Assembly: GCF_001618955.1 (NCBI RefSeq)
Contig: NZ_LVYV01000012.1
Span: 248,001 to 312,000, forward strand
Source of the DNA: Tardiphaga robiniae
GTDB taxonomy: Bacteria; Pseudomonadota; Alphaproteobacteria; Rhizobiales; Xanthobacteraceae
Direction: 5' to 3'
Length of the DNA stretch: 64,000 bases
This document shows positions 8,256 to 17,536 of this stretch, piece by piece. The notes beneath the pieces were generated by a model. That model saw only the letters and a program-made list of their open reading frames with translations. It did no database searches and was not told the DNA's origin. Numbering within the stretch: position 1 is the first letter of the stretch; the number at the start of each line of letters is the position of its first letter. The position numbers and the translations under genes are program-made.

Positions 8256-9131
8256 ATGACGAGTGCTCCTGGCAACGTCGGATCTGCTGTGCGCTACGTT
8301 GAGGCGCCCAATCTCTCCATCAACGTCGAAGGGACTGCCTTTGCCTATCGAGACCTGGGCCCCCGGGGCGGCGTGCCGCTCATTCTCCTCAACCATTGGG
8401 GAGCGGTGCTGGATAATTTCGACCCGCGGATCGTTGACGGCCTCGCCAGCAAACATCGCGTGATCGCGACTAACTATCGCGGCATCGGTGCGTCGGCCGG
8501 CGCGGCACCTGTGACCATCGACGAAATGGCGCGCGACGCGATTGCCCTGATCCGCGCGCTGGGTTTCGAGAAGGTCGATCTGCTCGGCTTTTCCCTCGGC
8601 GGATTTGTGGCGCAGGATATCACGCTGAAAGCACCTGACCTCGTGCGAAAGCTCATCCTGACTGGCACCGGTCCTGCGGGCGGCAAAGGTATCGACAAGG
8701 TTGGAGCGGTATCCTGGCCGCTCATGATCCAGGCTCTGCTGACGCTGCGCGACCCGAAATTCTATCTGTTTTTCACATCCACGGCGAATGGTCGCCAGGC
8801 CGCGAAGGCCTTTCTGAAGCGGCTGAAAGAACGCAAGACGGACAGGGACAAGGGCCCGGCTCCCGGCGCTTTTCTGCGGCAACTCAAGGCAATCAAAGCC
8901 TGGGGCCGACAGGCGCCTCAGGATCTCGGCCGTATCAAGATCCCCGTCCTGATCGCGAATGGCGACAACGATATCATGGTCCCGACTGTGAACAGCACCG
9001 ACTTGGCCGAACGCATCCCCGGAGCGCAACTGGTGATCTACGAAGACGCCGGGCATGGCGGGATATTCCAGTACCACGCCGATTTCGTGCCGAAGGCTCT
9101 TTCCTTCCTGAGCGACTGGCGCCGCTGCTAA
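8256..9131 (+). CDS. Alpha/beta hydrolase
   Basis: 291 residues, alpha/beta hydrolase fold with nucleophile elbow GFSLGGFVAQ, acid in ANGDNDIMVP and catalytic His in EDAGHGGIFQYH. I prefer ATG 8256 over ATG 8244 because GGAG at 8246-8249 is six bases upstream of the former. A 23-codon ORF starting at 8188 ends in an ATGA overlap with this start and may couple translation. The gene pairs with a downstream zinc-less reductase and lies opposite an HxlR regulator. Substrate unknown. Confidence 0.85.
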   Translation: MTSAPGNVGSAVRYVEAPNLSINVEGTAFAYRDLGPRGGVPLILLNHWGAVLDNFDPRIVDGLASKHRVIATNYRGIGASAGAAPVTIDEMARDAIALIRALGFEKVDLLGFSLGGFVAQDITLKAPDLVRKLILTGTGPAGGKGIDKVGAVSWPLMIQALLTLRDPKFYLFFTSTANGRQAAKAFLKRLKERKTDRDKGPAPGAFLRQLKAIKAWGRQAPQDLGRIKIPVLIANGDNDIMVPTVNSTDLAERIPGAQLVIYEDAGHGGIFQYHADFVPKALSFLSDWRRC

Positions 9132-9151
9132 CCTGAAATTGGAGAAAGCCC

Positions 9152-10153
9152 ATGAAGGCATTCGTCGTTGATAAGTACAAAAAGAAGGGCGCTCTGCGCC
9201 TGACCAACGTGCCCGAACCGGAATTGCAGGACGATGATGTCCTGGTCGGGATTCACGCCACGGCTGTGAACCTTCTGGATTCCAAGCTCCGGGATGGAGA
9301 GTTCAAGCTCATTCTTCCCTATCGTCCACCCTTCGTCCTCGGGCACGACGTCGCCGGAACAGTTGTCAGGACTGGACCCGGTGTCAGGCGCTTCAAGGTG
9401 GGCGACGAGGTCTATGCGCGGCCGCGCGATCATCGGGTCGGCACATTCGCCGAATTCATCGCCATCAATGAAGCTGACGTGGCGCTGAAGCCGAAAAACC
9501 TCAGCATGACGGAAGCGGCATCCATCCCGCTGGTGGGGCTGACGGCGTGGCAGGCGCTGGTCGAAGTGGGCAAGGTGAAGCCCGGCCAGAAGGTCTTCAT
9601 TCAGGCCGGCTCCGGTGGTGTCGGGACTTTTGCAATCCAGCTCGCCAAGCATCTCGGCGCTACAGTTGCGACGACAACCAGTGCAAAGAATGCCGAACTG
9701 GTCAAAAGTCTCGGGGCGGATGTGGTCATCGACTACAAGACGCAGGACTTCGAGAAGGTCCTGTCGGGCTACGATCTTGTGCTGAATAGTCAGGATCCAA
9801 AGACGCTCGATAAATCTCTGGGTGTGCTCAAGCCGGGCGGCCAGCTCATTTCCATTTCCGGTCCGCCCGATCCGGCTTTCGCCAAGGAAGCCGGTCTGAA
9901 CCTGTTCCTGAAACTGATCATGCGCCTGCTGAGCCGTGGCGTGAGGAAAAAAGCCAAGCGCCTCGGTGTACGCTATTCATTCCTGTTCATGCGCGCACAG
10001 GGGCAGCAGTTGAGTGAGATTACGTCCCTGATCGAATCCGGCGTGATCCGACCGGTCGTCGACAAGGTGTTCCCGTTCGAGAAGACCGGGGATGCACTGG
10101 CTTATGTCGAGACCGGGCGCGCGAAGGGGAAGGTCGTGGTCGCTGTGCAGTAA
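9152..10153 (+). CDS. NADP-dependent medium-chain oxidoreductase (quinone oxidoreductase-like)
   Basis: 333 residues of the medium-chain dehydrogenase/reductase superfamily. The GroES-like half carries FVLGHDVAGTVVRTGPGV, and the Rossmann half has AGSGGVGTFAIQLAKHLGA. There are no structural-zinc cysteines, so it belongs to the zinc-independent quinone/enone reductase branch, which reduces activated double bonds with NADPH. GGAGAAAG precedes the ATG, 20 bases after the hydrolase stop, so the two form an operon. HxlR-controlled pairs like this commonly detoxify electrophiles. Confidence 0.88.
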   Translation: MKAFVVDKYKKKGALRLTNVPEPELQDDDVLVGIHATAVNLLDSKLRDGEFKLILPYRPPFVLGHDVAGTVVRTGPGVRRFKVGDEVYARPRDHRVGTFAEFIAINEADVALKPKNLSMTEAASIPLVGLTAWQALVEVGKVKPGQKVFIQAGSGGVGTFAIQLAKHLGATVATTTSAKNAELVKSLGADVVIDYKTQDFEKVLSGYDLVLNSQDPKTLDKSLGVLKPGGQLISISGPPDPAFAKEAGLNLFLKLIMRLLSRGVRKKAKRLGVRYSFLFMRAQGQQLSEITSLIESGVIRPVVDKVFPFEKTGDALAYVETGRAKGKVVVAVQ

Positions 10154-10163
10154 CGTCTGGCGC

Positions 10164-11174
10164 TTAATGCGTCCGTGCCAGGCAGAACGCCACGACCTGC
10201 TCCAGTGCAGTCTTCATCGGTGACGACGGAAACAGCGCCAGCGCATCGACGGCCATGGCGCCGTAATGCTGGGCGCGGTTGATCGTGTCTTCCAGTGCGC
10301 GGTGCTTGGTCATCAGGCCGATGGCGTGATCGAGATCGCCTTCGCCGATCTCGCCGCGCTCCAGCGCCTTGATCCAGAATTCGCGCTCGGCGTCGTTGCC
10401 GCGGCGGAAGGCGAGCACCACGGGGAGCGTGATCTTGCCCTCGCGGAAATCGTCGCCGACATTCTTGCCGAGCTTGGCGGCCTTGCCGCCGTAATCGAGC
10501 ACGTCGTCGATCAGCTGGAAGGCGATGCCGAGATTCATGCCGACCGAACGGCAGGCGGTCTGTTCGGCCTTCGGGCGGTTCGCGATCACCGGGCCGACTT
10601 CGCAGGCGGCGGCGAACAGTTCGGCCGTTTTGCCGCGGATGACGGCGAGATATTCGTCTTCGGTGGTGGCGGTGTTCTTGGCGGCGGCGAGCTGCATCAC
10701 TTCGCCCTCGGCGATGGTGGCGGCTGCCGAGGAAAGAATATCGAGCGCGCGCAGCGAGCCGACCTCGACCATCATGCGGAAGGCCTGGCCGAGCAGGAAG
10801 TCGCCGACGAGCACCGAGGCCTCGTTGCCCCACAGCATCCGCGCCGACAGCTTGCCACGGCGCAGTTCGCTCTGGTCGACTACGTCGTCATGCAACAGCG
10901 TCGCGGTGTGCATGAATTCGACGGAGGCCGCGAGCTTGATATGGCCATCGCCGGTGTAGCCGGTGAGATTGGCCATCGCGAGCGTCAGCATCGGGCGCAG
11001 CCGCTTGCCGCCCGACGAGATCAGGTGGTTGGCGACCTCGGGGATCATGGTGACTTCCGAGCCGGTCCGCGACAGGATCGTCGCATTGACGCGCTCCATG
11101 TCAGAGGCGACAAGGCTGACCAACTGGTCGATCGACGCTGTCGCGTGACTCTCGAAGGGAACAATCACCGCCAC
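10164..11174 (-). CDS. Long-chain polyprenyl diphosphate synthase
   Basis: 336 residues, trans-isoprenyl diphosphate synthase. Both aspartate-rich motifs are intact: LLHDDVVDQSELRRG (first) and QLIDDVLDYGG (second), with the basic SSGGKRLRPML loop before them. Length and sequence match octaprenyl/decaprenyl synthases that make the ubiquinone side chain. Translation starts at GTG 11174 behind GGAG. It converges with the reductase gene only 10 bases away. Product chain length (C40 or C50) cannot be fixed by eye; ubiquinone-10 would be usual for this group. Confidence 0.9.
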   Translation of the reverse strand: MAVIVPFESHATASIDQLVSLVASDMERVNATILSRTGSEVTMIPEVANHLISSGGKRLRPMLTLAMANLTGYTGDGHIKLAASVEFMHTATLLHDDVVDQSELRRGKLSARMLWGNEASVLVGDFLLGQAFRMMVEVGSLRALDILSSAAATIAEGEVMQLAAAKNTATTEDEYLAVIRGKTAELFAAACEVGPVIANRPKAEQTACRSVGMNLGIAFQLIDDVLDYGGKAAKLGKNVGDDFREGKITLPVVLAFRRGNDAEREFWIKALERGEIGEGDLDHAIGLMTKHRALEDTINRAQHYGAMAVDALALFPSSPMKTALEQVVAFCLARTH

Positions 11175-11410
11175 GCTGGGCTCTCCGAATTACAAGGGCG
11201 CTTCGTCGGGCCATGAAAAAGGCAGGCACTGGCAGCGCTTATATTCAAATAGGGCGAATTCACGTTGAAAACAGGTGTCCCCATCTGCTGAATTGCCGTC
11301 GACCGATATCGGGCCGCACAATAGAAACTGCGCAGCGGCGCGGCAAGGGCATCGGAACCTTGACTTCCCCATAGATACACACCCGGTTACTGGCAGGGAG
11401 CGACCTCCAA

Positions 11411-11638
11411 TTGCGCGAAATCATGCGGACGAACGATGTGGTGCTGGTCTCGGCGGTGGGCGCGCTGCTCGACGGCGCGAATATCCACCATCTGGTGCTG
11501 GACCAGAATATGAGCGTGATCGAAGGATCGCTGGGCATCATTCCGCGCCGGATTCTGGTGCATGAGGACGATGACCTGCAGGCGCGCCGCGTGCTGACGG
11601 ATGCCGGACTGGCCCACGAGCTGCGGCCGCAGGATTGA
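11411..11638 (+). CDS. DUF2007 family protein
   Basis: 75 residues matching the DUF2007 domain, a small PII-like fold of unknown function: VRTND-like start, VSAVGALLDGANIHHLVLDQNMS, then GIIPRRILVHEDD and ARRVLTDAGL. TTG at 11411 is chosen as start because GGGAG at 11396-11400 is correctly spaced and the family begins MRE-. It is divergent from the polyprenyl synthase and lies 4 bases upstream of the TrmN6-like methyltransferase, so those two are one operon. Confidence 0.8.
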   Translation: MREIMRTNDVVLVSAVGALLDGANIHHLVLDQNMSVIEGSLGIIPRRILVHEDDDLQARRVLTDAGLAHELRPQD

Positions 11639-11642
11639 TGTG

Positions 11643-12419
11643 ATGGCTGACGCGATCGTGACCACGGCGGACGGCTTCCTGGGTGGCCAGTTGCGGCTGC
11701 GGCAGCCGAAATCCGGCCATCGGGCCGGCCATGACGCGATCCTGCTGGCTGCTGCAACGTCGGCACAAGCCGGTCACAAGGTCGTCGATTTCGGATCGGG
11801 CGTGGGGACGGCCGGTCTGGCACTCGCCAAGCGGGTGCCCGGCCTATCCCTGACGCTGGTCGAGATCGATCCGCAACTCGCTGAACTGGCGAGAGAAAAC
11901 GCCGCAGCGAACGGTGTTGCGACGGCTGTCGTTACGCTCGATATCGCCGCGAGTGCCGATGTTTTCGCTGCCGCAGGCCTGCCGCAAGACAGCGCCGACG
12001 TGGTGTTGATGAATCCGCCCTTCAACGACCCTGCGCGCCATCGCGCTTCGCCGAACAAATCGCGCGAGATCGCCCATGTCGCGACGGAGGACACGCTGCA
12101 GACATGGATTCACGCCGCGCGCCGGGTGCTCAAATCCGGCGGCGTGCTGACACTGATCTGGCGCGCGGATGGTTTGGCCGATGTGCTGGCCGCGCTGGAC
12201 CGCGGGTTCGGGAGTGTCGCAATCATGCCGGTGCATGGTGACACGACAGCGCCGGCGATCAGGGTGTTGGTGCGTGCTGTAAAGGGTGGCCGCGCGCCTG
12301 CGGCAATTGAGCCGGGCATCTCGCTGCGGGATGAGAATGGTGCGCCTGATCTCCATATCCAGCAGGTGCTGGCAGGGCAGGCGGTTCTGCCATGGTCATC
12401 GCTTCCGACATCGCCCTAG
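11643..12419 (+). CDS. TrmN6-like tRNA adenine-N6 methyltransferase
   Basis: 258 residues, class I SAM methyltransferase. Motif I VVDFGSGVGTAGLALA binds SAM, and VVLMNPPFNDP is the NPPF catalytic motif of N6-adenine enzymes. The family (COG4123) includes TrmN6, which methylates A37 of tRNA1(Val). The ATG at 11643 fits the family start; an ORF start at 11601 would overlap DUF2007 and has no ribosome binding site. Whether the substrate is tRNA-Val is inferred from family only. Confidence 0.8.
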   Translation: MADAIVTTADGFLGGQLRLRQPKSGHRAGHDAILLAAATSAQAGHKVVDFGSGVGTAGLALAKRVPGLSLTLVEIDPQLAELARENAAANGVATAVVTLDIAASADVFAAAGLPQDSADVVLMNPPFNDPARHRASPNKSREIAHVATEDTLQTWIHAARRVLKSGGVLTLIWRADGLADVLAALDRGFGSVAIMPVHGDTTAPAIRVLVRAVKGGRAPAAIEPGISLRDENGAPDLHIQQVLAGQAVLPWSSLPTSP

Positions 12420-12441
12420 GCGATGCCGCAGTCAGTATGGT

Positions 12442-12540
12442 TTATCGAGGAGCTGTTTCGGAGCGTTTCTGCGGCGCAGACGTGAAATGAATCGCCGTCA
12501 GGAGCGTGCCGATGATCAGCATGAGCAGATAGATTTTCAT
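12442..12540 (-). CDS. 32-residue membrane micropeptide
   Basis: An ORF below usual gene-finder limits: one hydrophobic helix (MKIYLLMLIIGTLLTAIHF) followed by a short polar tail with KR and ending in APR. GGGAG stands eight bases before the ATG, which is strong support for translation. It lies alone between the TrmN6-like gene and the S49 peptidase, on the opposite strand. Function unknown; small single-span proteins of this size often attach to larger membrane complexes. Confidence 0.55.
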   Translation of the reverse strand: MKIYLLMLIIGTLLTAIHFTSAPQKRSETAPR

Positions 12541-12651
12541 GTCTTCTCCCGCTGCTGCGTAAAGGCCTGTTATGGTTTTCAAACGCTGAAAGCGTCTCTC
12601 GGTTCAATGACAGCAGCGTGATAAAAGTTGGTTAATGTTGAGGAAATTTGA

Positions 12652-13536
12652 ATGAGCGAATCCAATATAAAGGCGGCGATCACAAGGCTGCTGCCTGCGC
12701 GTTTCCGTCGCGCTTCTGCAGTCGTTCCGGTGGTGCGTCTGTCCGGCACGATCGGCGCCGTCACGCCGCTGCGCCCGGGATTGTCGCTCGCAGGCGTCGC
12801 GAGGCTACTGGACAAGGCATTCGCGACAAAGAATGCCAAGGCCGTTGCGCTGGTGATCAATTCGCCGGGCGGCTCGCCAGTGCAGTCGCGGCAGATCTAT
12901 CTGCGCATTCGCCAGCTCGCGGCGGAGAAGAAACTACCGGTGTTCGTGTTCGTCGAGGACGTCGCCGCATCCGGCGGTTACATGATTGCCTGCGCGGGCG
13001 ATGAAATTTTTGTCGATCCGTCCTCGATCGTCGGCTCGATCGGCGTGGTCGGCGGCACCTTCGGCTTTCAGGAGCTGATCAAGAAGATCGGCGTCGAGCG
13101 CCGCCTCTATACCGCGGGTGAGCACAAGGCGATGCTCGATCCGTTCCTGCCGGAAGATGCCGATGATGTGGCGCGGCTGAAATCGCTTCAGCGCGAAATC
13201 CACGCGATCTTCATCAACCTCGTGAAGGAGAGCCGCGGTGCCCGGCTGAAGGGCGCCGAGGATGTGTTGTTCTCCGGGGAATACTGGGCCGGCGAAAAAT
13301 CCATCGCGCTTGGCCTCAGTGATGCCATCGGCGATCTGCGCTCGGTGCTGCGTGCCCGCTATGGCGACAAGGTGCAGATGCCGGTGATCGCACAGCCATC
13401 CGGCATGTTGTCGGGTCTGCTCGGCCGCAAATCGGGAGCGGGCTCGCAGCTTTCGATGGACGGCCTGTCGGGACTGCCGGATCAACTGATCTCAGCGCTG
13501 GAGACTCGTGCGCTGTGGTCCAAATACGGCTTTTAG
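12652..13536 (+). CDS. S49 family serine peptidase (SppA/SohB-like)
   Basis: 294 residues of peptidase family S49, which degrades cleaved signal peptides at the inner membrane. The Ser nucleophile lies in DVAASGGYMIACAGDEIFVD (about residue 107) and the Lys base in TAGEHKAMLDPF (about residue 160), giving a Ser-Lys dyad in one domain. No clear transmembrane anchor precedes the catalytic core, as in many alphaproteobacterial short forms. GAGG lies before the ATG. A small membrane protein gene follows 87 bases later. Confidence 0.88.
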   Translation: MSESNIKAAITRLLPARFRRASAVVPVVRLSGTIGAVTPLRPGLSLAGVARLLDKAFATKNAKAVALVINSPGGSPVQSRQIYLRIRQLAAEKKLPVFVFVEDVAASGGYMIACAGDEIFVDPSSIVGSIGVVGGTFGFQELIKKIGVERRLYTAGEHKAMLDPFLPEDADDVARLKSLQREIHAIFINLVKESRGARLKGAEDVLFSGEYWAGEKSIALGLSDAIGDLRSVLRARYGDKVQMPVIAQPSGMLSGLLGRKSGAGSQLSMDGLSGLPDQLISALETRALWSKYGF

Positions 13537-13623
13537 CAGGACGGTATTGCGCGGCATTTGGTGTCGCAAAAGCCAATTGCGGGAAACCGGCGGTTGCGCG
13601 AGACTATCGGCAGGGGGCTTGAG

Positions 13624-13836
13624 ATGAACGACAGGAATCGACAGATGCCGCCGCTGGTCGCACTCGCAGGCGCGCTTGGGAGCGCAGCCCTCGTCCGCTG
13701 GGCCTATAGAACCGCCAAGCGGATCAATCATGAGTTGGAAGAAGCCCGCCAAGCGCGGGTAGCCGAACGCAGCGGGACCACGGAAGTCCCGACCCTGCGC
13801 CGTGATCCCGTCACGGGCGCCTACCGGCCGGGCTAG
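13624..13836 (+). CDS. Small membrane-associated hypothetical protein
   Basis: 70 residues: polar start, one hydrophobic helix (PPLVALAGALGSAALVRWAY), then a charged helix (RINHELEEARQARVAE) and a TLRRDPVTGAYRPG tail. The ATG at 13624 follows a GGGGGCTTGAG stretch; an upstream in-frame start at 13558 has no site. It sits behind the S49 peptidase gene and may share its transcript. I do not recognise a named family; the composition looks like a conserved Bradyrhizobium-type small protein. Confidence 0.6.
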   Translation: MNDRNRQMPPLVALAGALGSAALVRWAYRTAKRINHELEEARQARVAERSGTTEVPTLRRDPVTGAYRPG

Positions 13837-14242
13837 CCGCCGTAAACTGGGCGCCAAAACATTTGCGCCGGCCTGAGGACGGGGCACGTCCTCAAGACCG
13901 GCGACAAAGTTGGGCTTTCAGGCTTGGAGGTCCCTTGGCCCTGGACATTTGGACAACTTAAGACTTGGAGGTCTCCGGCCCGTGCGACTGTCGTCGTTCG
14001 GGCCTTTCGATGGGGCAAGTCCCGACGTCCGGGTTCGTTCCCACCGATGCCATCAGGATAGCGCGCGGGGCTTAACGACTGCCCCTGCGTATCAGGCCAT
14101 CTCCCGGCGCAGTTACCCGCCGGTTACCGCCAAATCCACCCCGCTTGCCTTGATTCCCGAAGGCCGCGCCGATACGGTCCGCGCGCTTTGATCCGCCTTG
14201 ATCCCCTTGGCGAATCCCCGGAAAAACGGCCCAGAAACCACC
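13837..14242. other. Intergenic region before glyQ with a hairpin
   Basis: 406 bases with no credible gene. At 13867-13902 an 8-bp perfect stem (TGAGGACG/CGTCCTCA) extended by GCCGG/CCGGC across a small bulge forms a hairpin without a T tract. A 10-base direct repeat, CTTGGAGGTC, occurs at about 13924 and 13965. No T-box features were seen, and none is expected for glyQS in this group. Confidence 0.5.
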
Positions 14243-15175
14243 ATGGACTCCCTGCCTCCGCACATGCGCCCGGAACGCTCGTTCCAGGGCTTCATTCTCG
14301 CTCTGCAGCGCTTCTGGGCCGAGCAGGGCTGCGTGATCCTGCAGCCCTATGACATGGAAATGGGCGCCGGCACCTTCCATCCCGCGACCACCTTGCGCGC
14401 GCTGGGGCCGAAGCCCTGGAAGGCCGCCTATGTGCAGCCGTCGCGTCGGCCGAAGGACGGCCGCTATGGCGAGAACCCGAACCGGCTGCAGCATTATTAT
14501 CAGTTCCAGGTGATCATGAAGCCGTCGCCGGCGAATTTGCAGGATCTCTATCTGCAATCGCTGAAAGCCATCGGTATCGACACCGCCTTGCATGACGTGC
14601 GCTTCGTCGAGGACGACTGGGAGAGCCCGACGCTGGGCGCCTGGGGCCTTGGCTGGGAATGCTGGTGTGACGGCATGGAAGTCAGCCAGTTCACTTACTT
14701 CCAGCAGGTCGCGGGCGTCGAATGCGCGCCGGTCGCCGGCGAGCTCACTTACGGCCTCGAACGTCTCGCAATGTATGTGCAGGGCGTCGACCGCGTCTAC
14801 GATCTCAACTTCAACGGCCGTGACGGCGCCGACAAGGTGACCTATGGCGACGTCTTTCTGCAGGCCGAGCAGGAATATTCCCGGCACAATTTCGAACATG
14901 CCGATACCGCGATGCTGTTCGAACAGTTCAAGATGGCCGAGGCCGCCTGCAAGAAGTATCTCGATGCGGGCTGGAAGGGCGGCAAGCGCGAAGAACATCT
15001 GATGGCGCTGCCGGCCTATGACCAGTGCATCAAGGCCAGCCATGTCTTCAATCTGCTCGATGCACGCGGCGTGATCTCGGTCACCGAGCGCCAGAGCTAC
15101 ATCATGCGCGTCCGCGAACTCGCCAAGGCCTGCGGCGAAGCGTGGGTGCATACCGAAGCCGGAAGTGCTGCCTGA
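14243..15175 (+). CDS. glyQ: Glycyl-tRNA synthetase alpha subunit
   Basis: 310 residues, normal for the alpha subunit of the alpha2-beta2 bacterial glycyl-tRNA synthetase, which holds the class II catalytic core. Hallmarks are [19 protein letters not shown], the motif-2 region [19 protein letters not shown] and the central [20 protein letters not shown]. The ATG at 14243 is the family start; the ORF extends 15 codons further without homology. glyS follows with a one-base overlap, so the subunits are translationally coupled. Confidence 0.97.
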   Translation: MDSLPPHMRPERSFQGFILALQRFWAEQGCVILQPYDMEMGAGTFHPATTLRALGPKPWKAAYVQPSRRPKDGRYGENPNRLQHYYQFQVIMKPSPANLQDLYLQSLKAIGIDTALHDVRFVEDDWESPTLGAWGLGWECWCDGMEVSQFTYFQQVAGVECAPVAGELTYGLERLAMYVQGVDRVYDLNFNGRDGADKVTYGDVFLQAEQEYSRHNFEHADTAMLFEQFKMAEAACKKYLDAGWKGGKREEHLMALPAYDQCIKASHVFNLLDARGVISVTERQSYIMRVRELAKACGEAWVHTEAGSAA

Positions 15176-17265
15176 TGCCTGATCTCCTTCTCGAACTGTT
15201 CTCCGAAGAAATTCCCGCCCGCATGCAGGCCAAGGCGGCGGAAGATCTACGCCGCATGGTGACCGATCGTCTGGTGGCCGAAGGCCTCGTCTATGAAGGC
15301 GCAAAAGCCTTCGCGACGCCGCGTCGTCTGACGCTGACGGTGCATGGCATTCCCGCACGCCAGTCGGACCTCAAGCAGGAACGCAAGGGACCGCGCGTCG
15401 GCGGCGCCGAAGCCGCGATCCAGGGCTTCCTCAAGGCGACCGGCCTCAACTCGCTCGATGAGGCAAAAATCCAGCGCGACCCGAAGGGCGATTTCTACAT
15501 CGCGCTGACCGAAAAGCCGGGCAAGCCCACGGTCGACGTGCTGGCCGAGATCCTGCCGATCATCATCCGCACCTTCCCGTGGCCGAAGCAGATGCGCTGG
15601 GGTGCGGCTTCCGCGAAATCGAGCGCGCTGACCTGGGTGCGCCCGCTGCATTCCATCGTCGCGACCTTCGGCATCGAGACCGAAGAACCGGAAGTGGTGC
15701 AGTTCGACCTGAGCGGCGTCAGCGTCGGCCAGACCACCTACGGCCATCGCTTCCTCGCTCCCGACGCGATCCAGGTGCGCCGCTTCGACGACTACGTGGC
15801 GAAGCTGCAGTCCGCCAAGGTCGTGCTCGATCCCGAGCGCCGCAAAGAAATCATCCTCGCCGATGCGCGGCAGCTCACGTTCGCGCAGGGCTATGAGCTG
15901 GTCGAAGACCCCGCGCTGCTCGACGAAGTCGCCGGCCTGGTCGAATGGCCGGTGGTGCTGATGGGCTCGTTCGACAAGGATTTCCTGTCGATCCCCGACG
16001 AGGTGATCCGCGCCACCATTCGCGCCAACCAGAAATGCTTCGTGGTCCGCGATCCCAAGACGCAGAAGCTGACCAACAAGTTCGTCATAACAGCCAATAT
16101 CGAAGCCAGTGACGGTGGCACCGCGATCATCGCCGGCAACGAGCGCGTCATCCGCGCGCGCCTGTCCGATGCGAAGTTCTTTTACGAGACGGACCTGAAG
16201 ACGAAGCTGGAATCGCGACTGCCGAAGTTCGAGCAGATTGTGTTTCACGAGAAGCTCGGCACACAGGCCGCGCGTATCGCGCGCATTGAAAAGCTCGCTG
16301 CCGAGATCGCCCCGCTGGTCGGCGCCGATGCCACGAAGACCAAGCGCGCGGCGCAACTCGCAAAGACCGATCTGCTCACCGAAGTGGTCGGCGAGTTTCC
16401 AGAGTTGCAGGGCCTGATGGGCAAGTATTACGCGCTGGCGCAAGGCGAAGACGCCGCTGTCGCTGCCGCTTCCGAGGATCACTACAAGCCGCAGGGACCG
16501 ACCGATCGCGTGCCGAGTGATCTTGTCAGTGTCGCCGTGGCGCTGGCCGACAAGCTCGATACGCTGGTGGGTTTCTGGGCGATCGACGAAAAGCCGACGG
16601 GATCGAAGGACCCGTTCGCGCTGCGCCGTGCGGCGCTCGGTGTGATCCGTCTGATCATCGAAAACAATCTGCGCCTCAAGCTGAAGTCTGTCGCGTTGTC
16701 TCATGCATCGACGATGACCGGCTATGACGAGAGCAAACCGGCCGACCTGCTCGCCTTCTTCGCCGACCGCCTCAAAGGCCAGCTTCGCGATCAGGGCGCC
16801 CGTCACGATCTCGTCGACGCGGTGTTCGCGCTCGGCGGTCAGGACGATCTGTTGATGGTCGTTCGTCGCGTCGAAGCGCTCGGCAAGTTTCTCGACAGCG
16901 ACGATGGCAAGAACCTGTTGGCCGGCACCAAGCGCGCCAACAACATCCTCGCCATCGAAGAGAAGAAGGAGAAGCGCAAGTTCGACGGCGCGCCGGATGC
17001 TGCGTTGTTCAAGCTCGATGAAGAAAAGGCACTGGCCAGGGCGATTGCCGAAGTTGGGCTGGAAGCGAGCGCGGCTGTTGCCAAAGAAGACTTTGCCGGC
17101 GCGATGACTGCCATGGCCAAGCTGCGCCCGGCAGTGGACGCCTTCTTCGACAGAGTGAAGGTCAATGACGACGACGCGGCGGTCCGCGAAAATCGTCTGA
17201 AGCTGCTGAACGAGATCCGCGCGGCAACGCGTGCGGTGGCGGATTTCTCGAAGATCCAGGATTGA
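15175..17265 (+). CDS. glyS: Glycyl-tRNA synthetase beta subunit
   Basis: 696 residues, normal for the beta subunit, which binds tRNA and is required for activity. It opens with [18 protein letters not shown], contains WPKQMRWG and the HD-like and anticodon-binding regions, and ends near the usual C terminus. The start codon shares its A with the glyQ stop (TGATG), the common arrangement for this pair. An in-frame ORF reaches back to 15025 inside glyQ and is not used. Confidence 0.96.
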   Translation: MPDLLLELFSEEIPARMQAKAAEDLRRMVTDRLVAEGLVYEGAKAFATPRRLTLTVHGIPARQSDLKQERKGPRVGGAEAAIQGFLKATGLNSLDEAKIQRDPKGDFYIALTEKPGKPTVDVLAEILPIIIRTFPWPKQMRWGAASAKSSALTWVRPLHSIVATFGIETEEPEVVQFDLSGVSVGQTTYGHRFLAPDAIQVRRFDDYVAKLQSAKVVLDPERRKEIILADARQLTFAQGYELVEDPALLDEVAGLVEWPVVLMGSFDKDFLSIPDEVIRATIRANQKCFVVRDPKTQKLTNKFVITANIEASDGGTAIIAGNERVIRARLSDAKFFYETDLKTKLESRLPKFEQIVFHEKLGTQAARIARIEKLAAEIAPLVGADATKTKRAAQLAKTDLLTEVVGEFPELQGLMGKYYALAQGEDAAVAAASEDHYKPQGPTDRVPSDLVSVAVALADKLDTLVGFWAIDEKPTGSKDPFALRRAALGVIRLIIENNLRLKLKSVALSHASTMTGYDESKPADLLAFFADRLKGQLRDQGARHDLVDAVFALGGQDDLLMVVRRVEALGKFLDSDDGKNLLAGTKRANNILAIEEKKEKRKFDGAPDAALFKLDEEKALARAIAEVGLEASAAVAKEDFAGAMTAMAKLRPAVDAFFDRVKVNDDDAAVRENRLKLLNEIRAATRAVADFSKIQD

Positions 17266-17290
17266 CGCGGGGCGCACCGTCCTCTCCCCA

Positions 17291-17376
17291 CGTCATGGCC
17301 GGGCTTGACCCGGCCATCCATCTTCCTTCGTCATTTGCGGCAAAGGTGGGTGCCCGGGTCAAGCCCGGGCATGACG
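17291..17376. repeat. Dispersed palindromic repeat (GTCATGGCCGGGCTTGACC type)
   Basis: Two 26-base arms (17291-17316 and 17351-17376) form a near-perfect inverted repeat around 34 variable bases. A second copy with almost the same arms is at 24647-24725 and a short relative at 5124-5155. Such elements are abundant between genes in Bradyrhizobium and Rhodopseudomonas genomes. It lies after glyS and may help end or stabilise transcripts. Confidence 0.85.
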
Positions 17377-17536
17377 GAGTTGGTGGGCACGACGGAGCCA
17401 GGACGACTCATGTGGCGCCGTTCAGAAATATCCTGACACCTTCCGAAACATTTACCTTCCATTAACCATCCCTTGAAATGGTCCGGTTCCGTAACGGTTT
17501 CTTAACCGTCGCTTCCCAGCGCGGACAGGACTGCTC

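Noticed and set aside
15247-17277. 676-codon minus-strand ORF across glyS
   Set aside because: Antisense shadow of glyS in high-GC DNA; the product is low-complexity Arg/Gly/Ala with no motifs, while glyS is a complete known gene.
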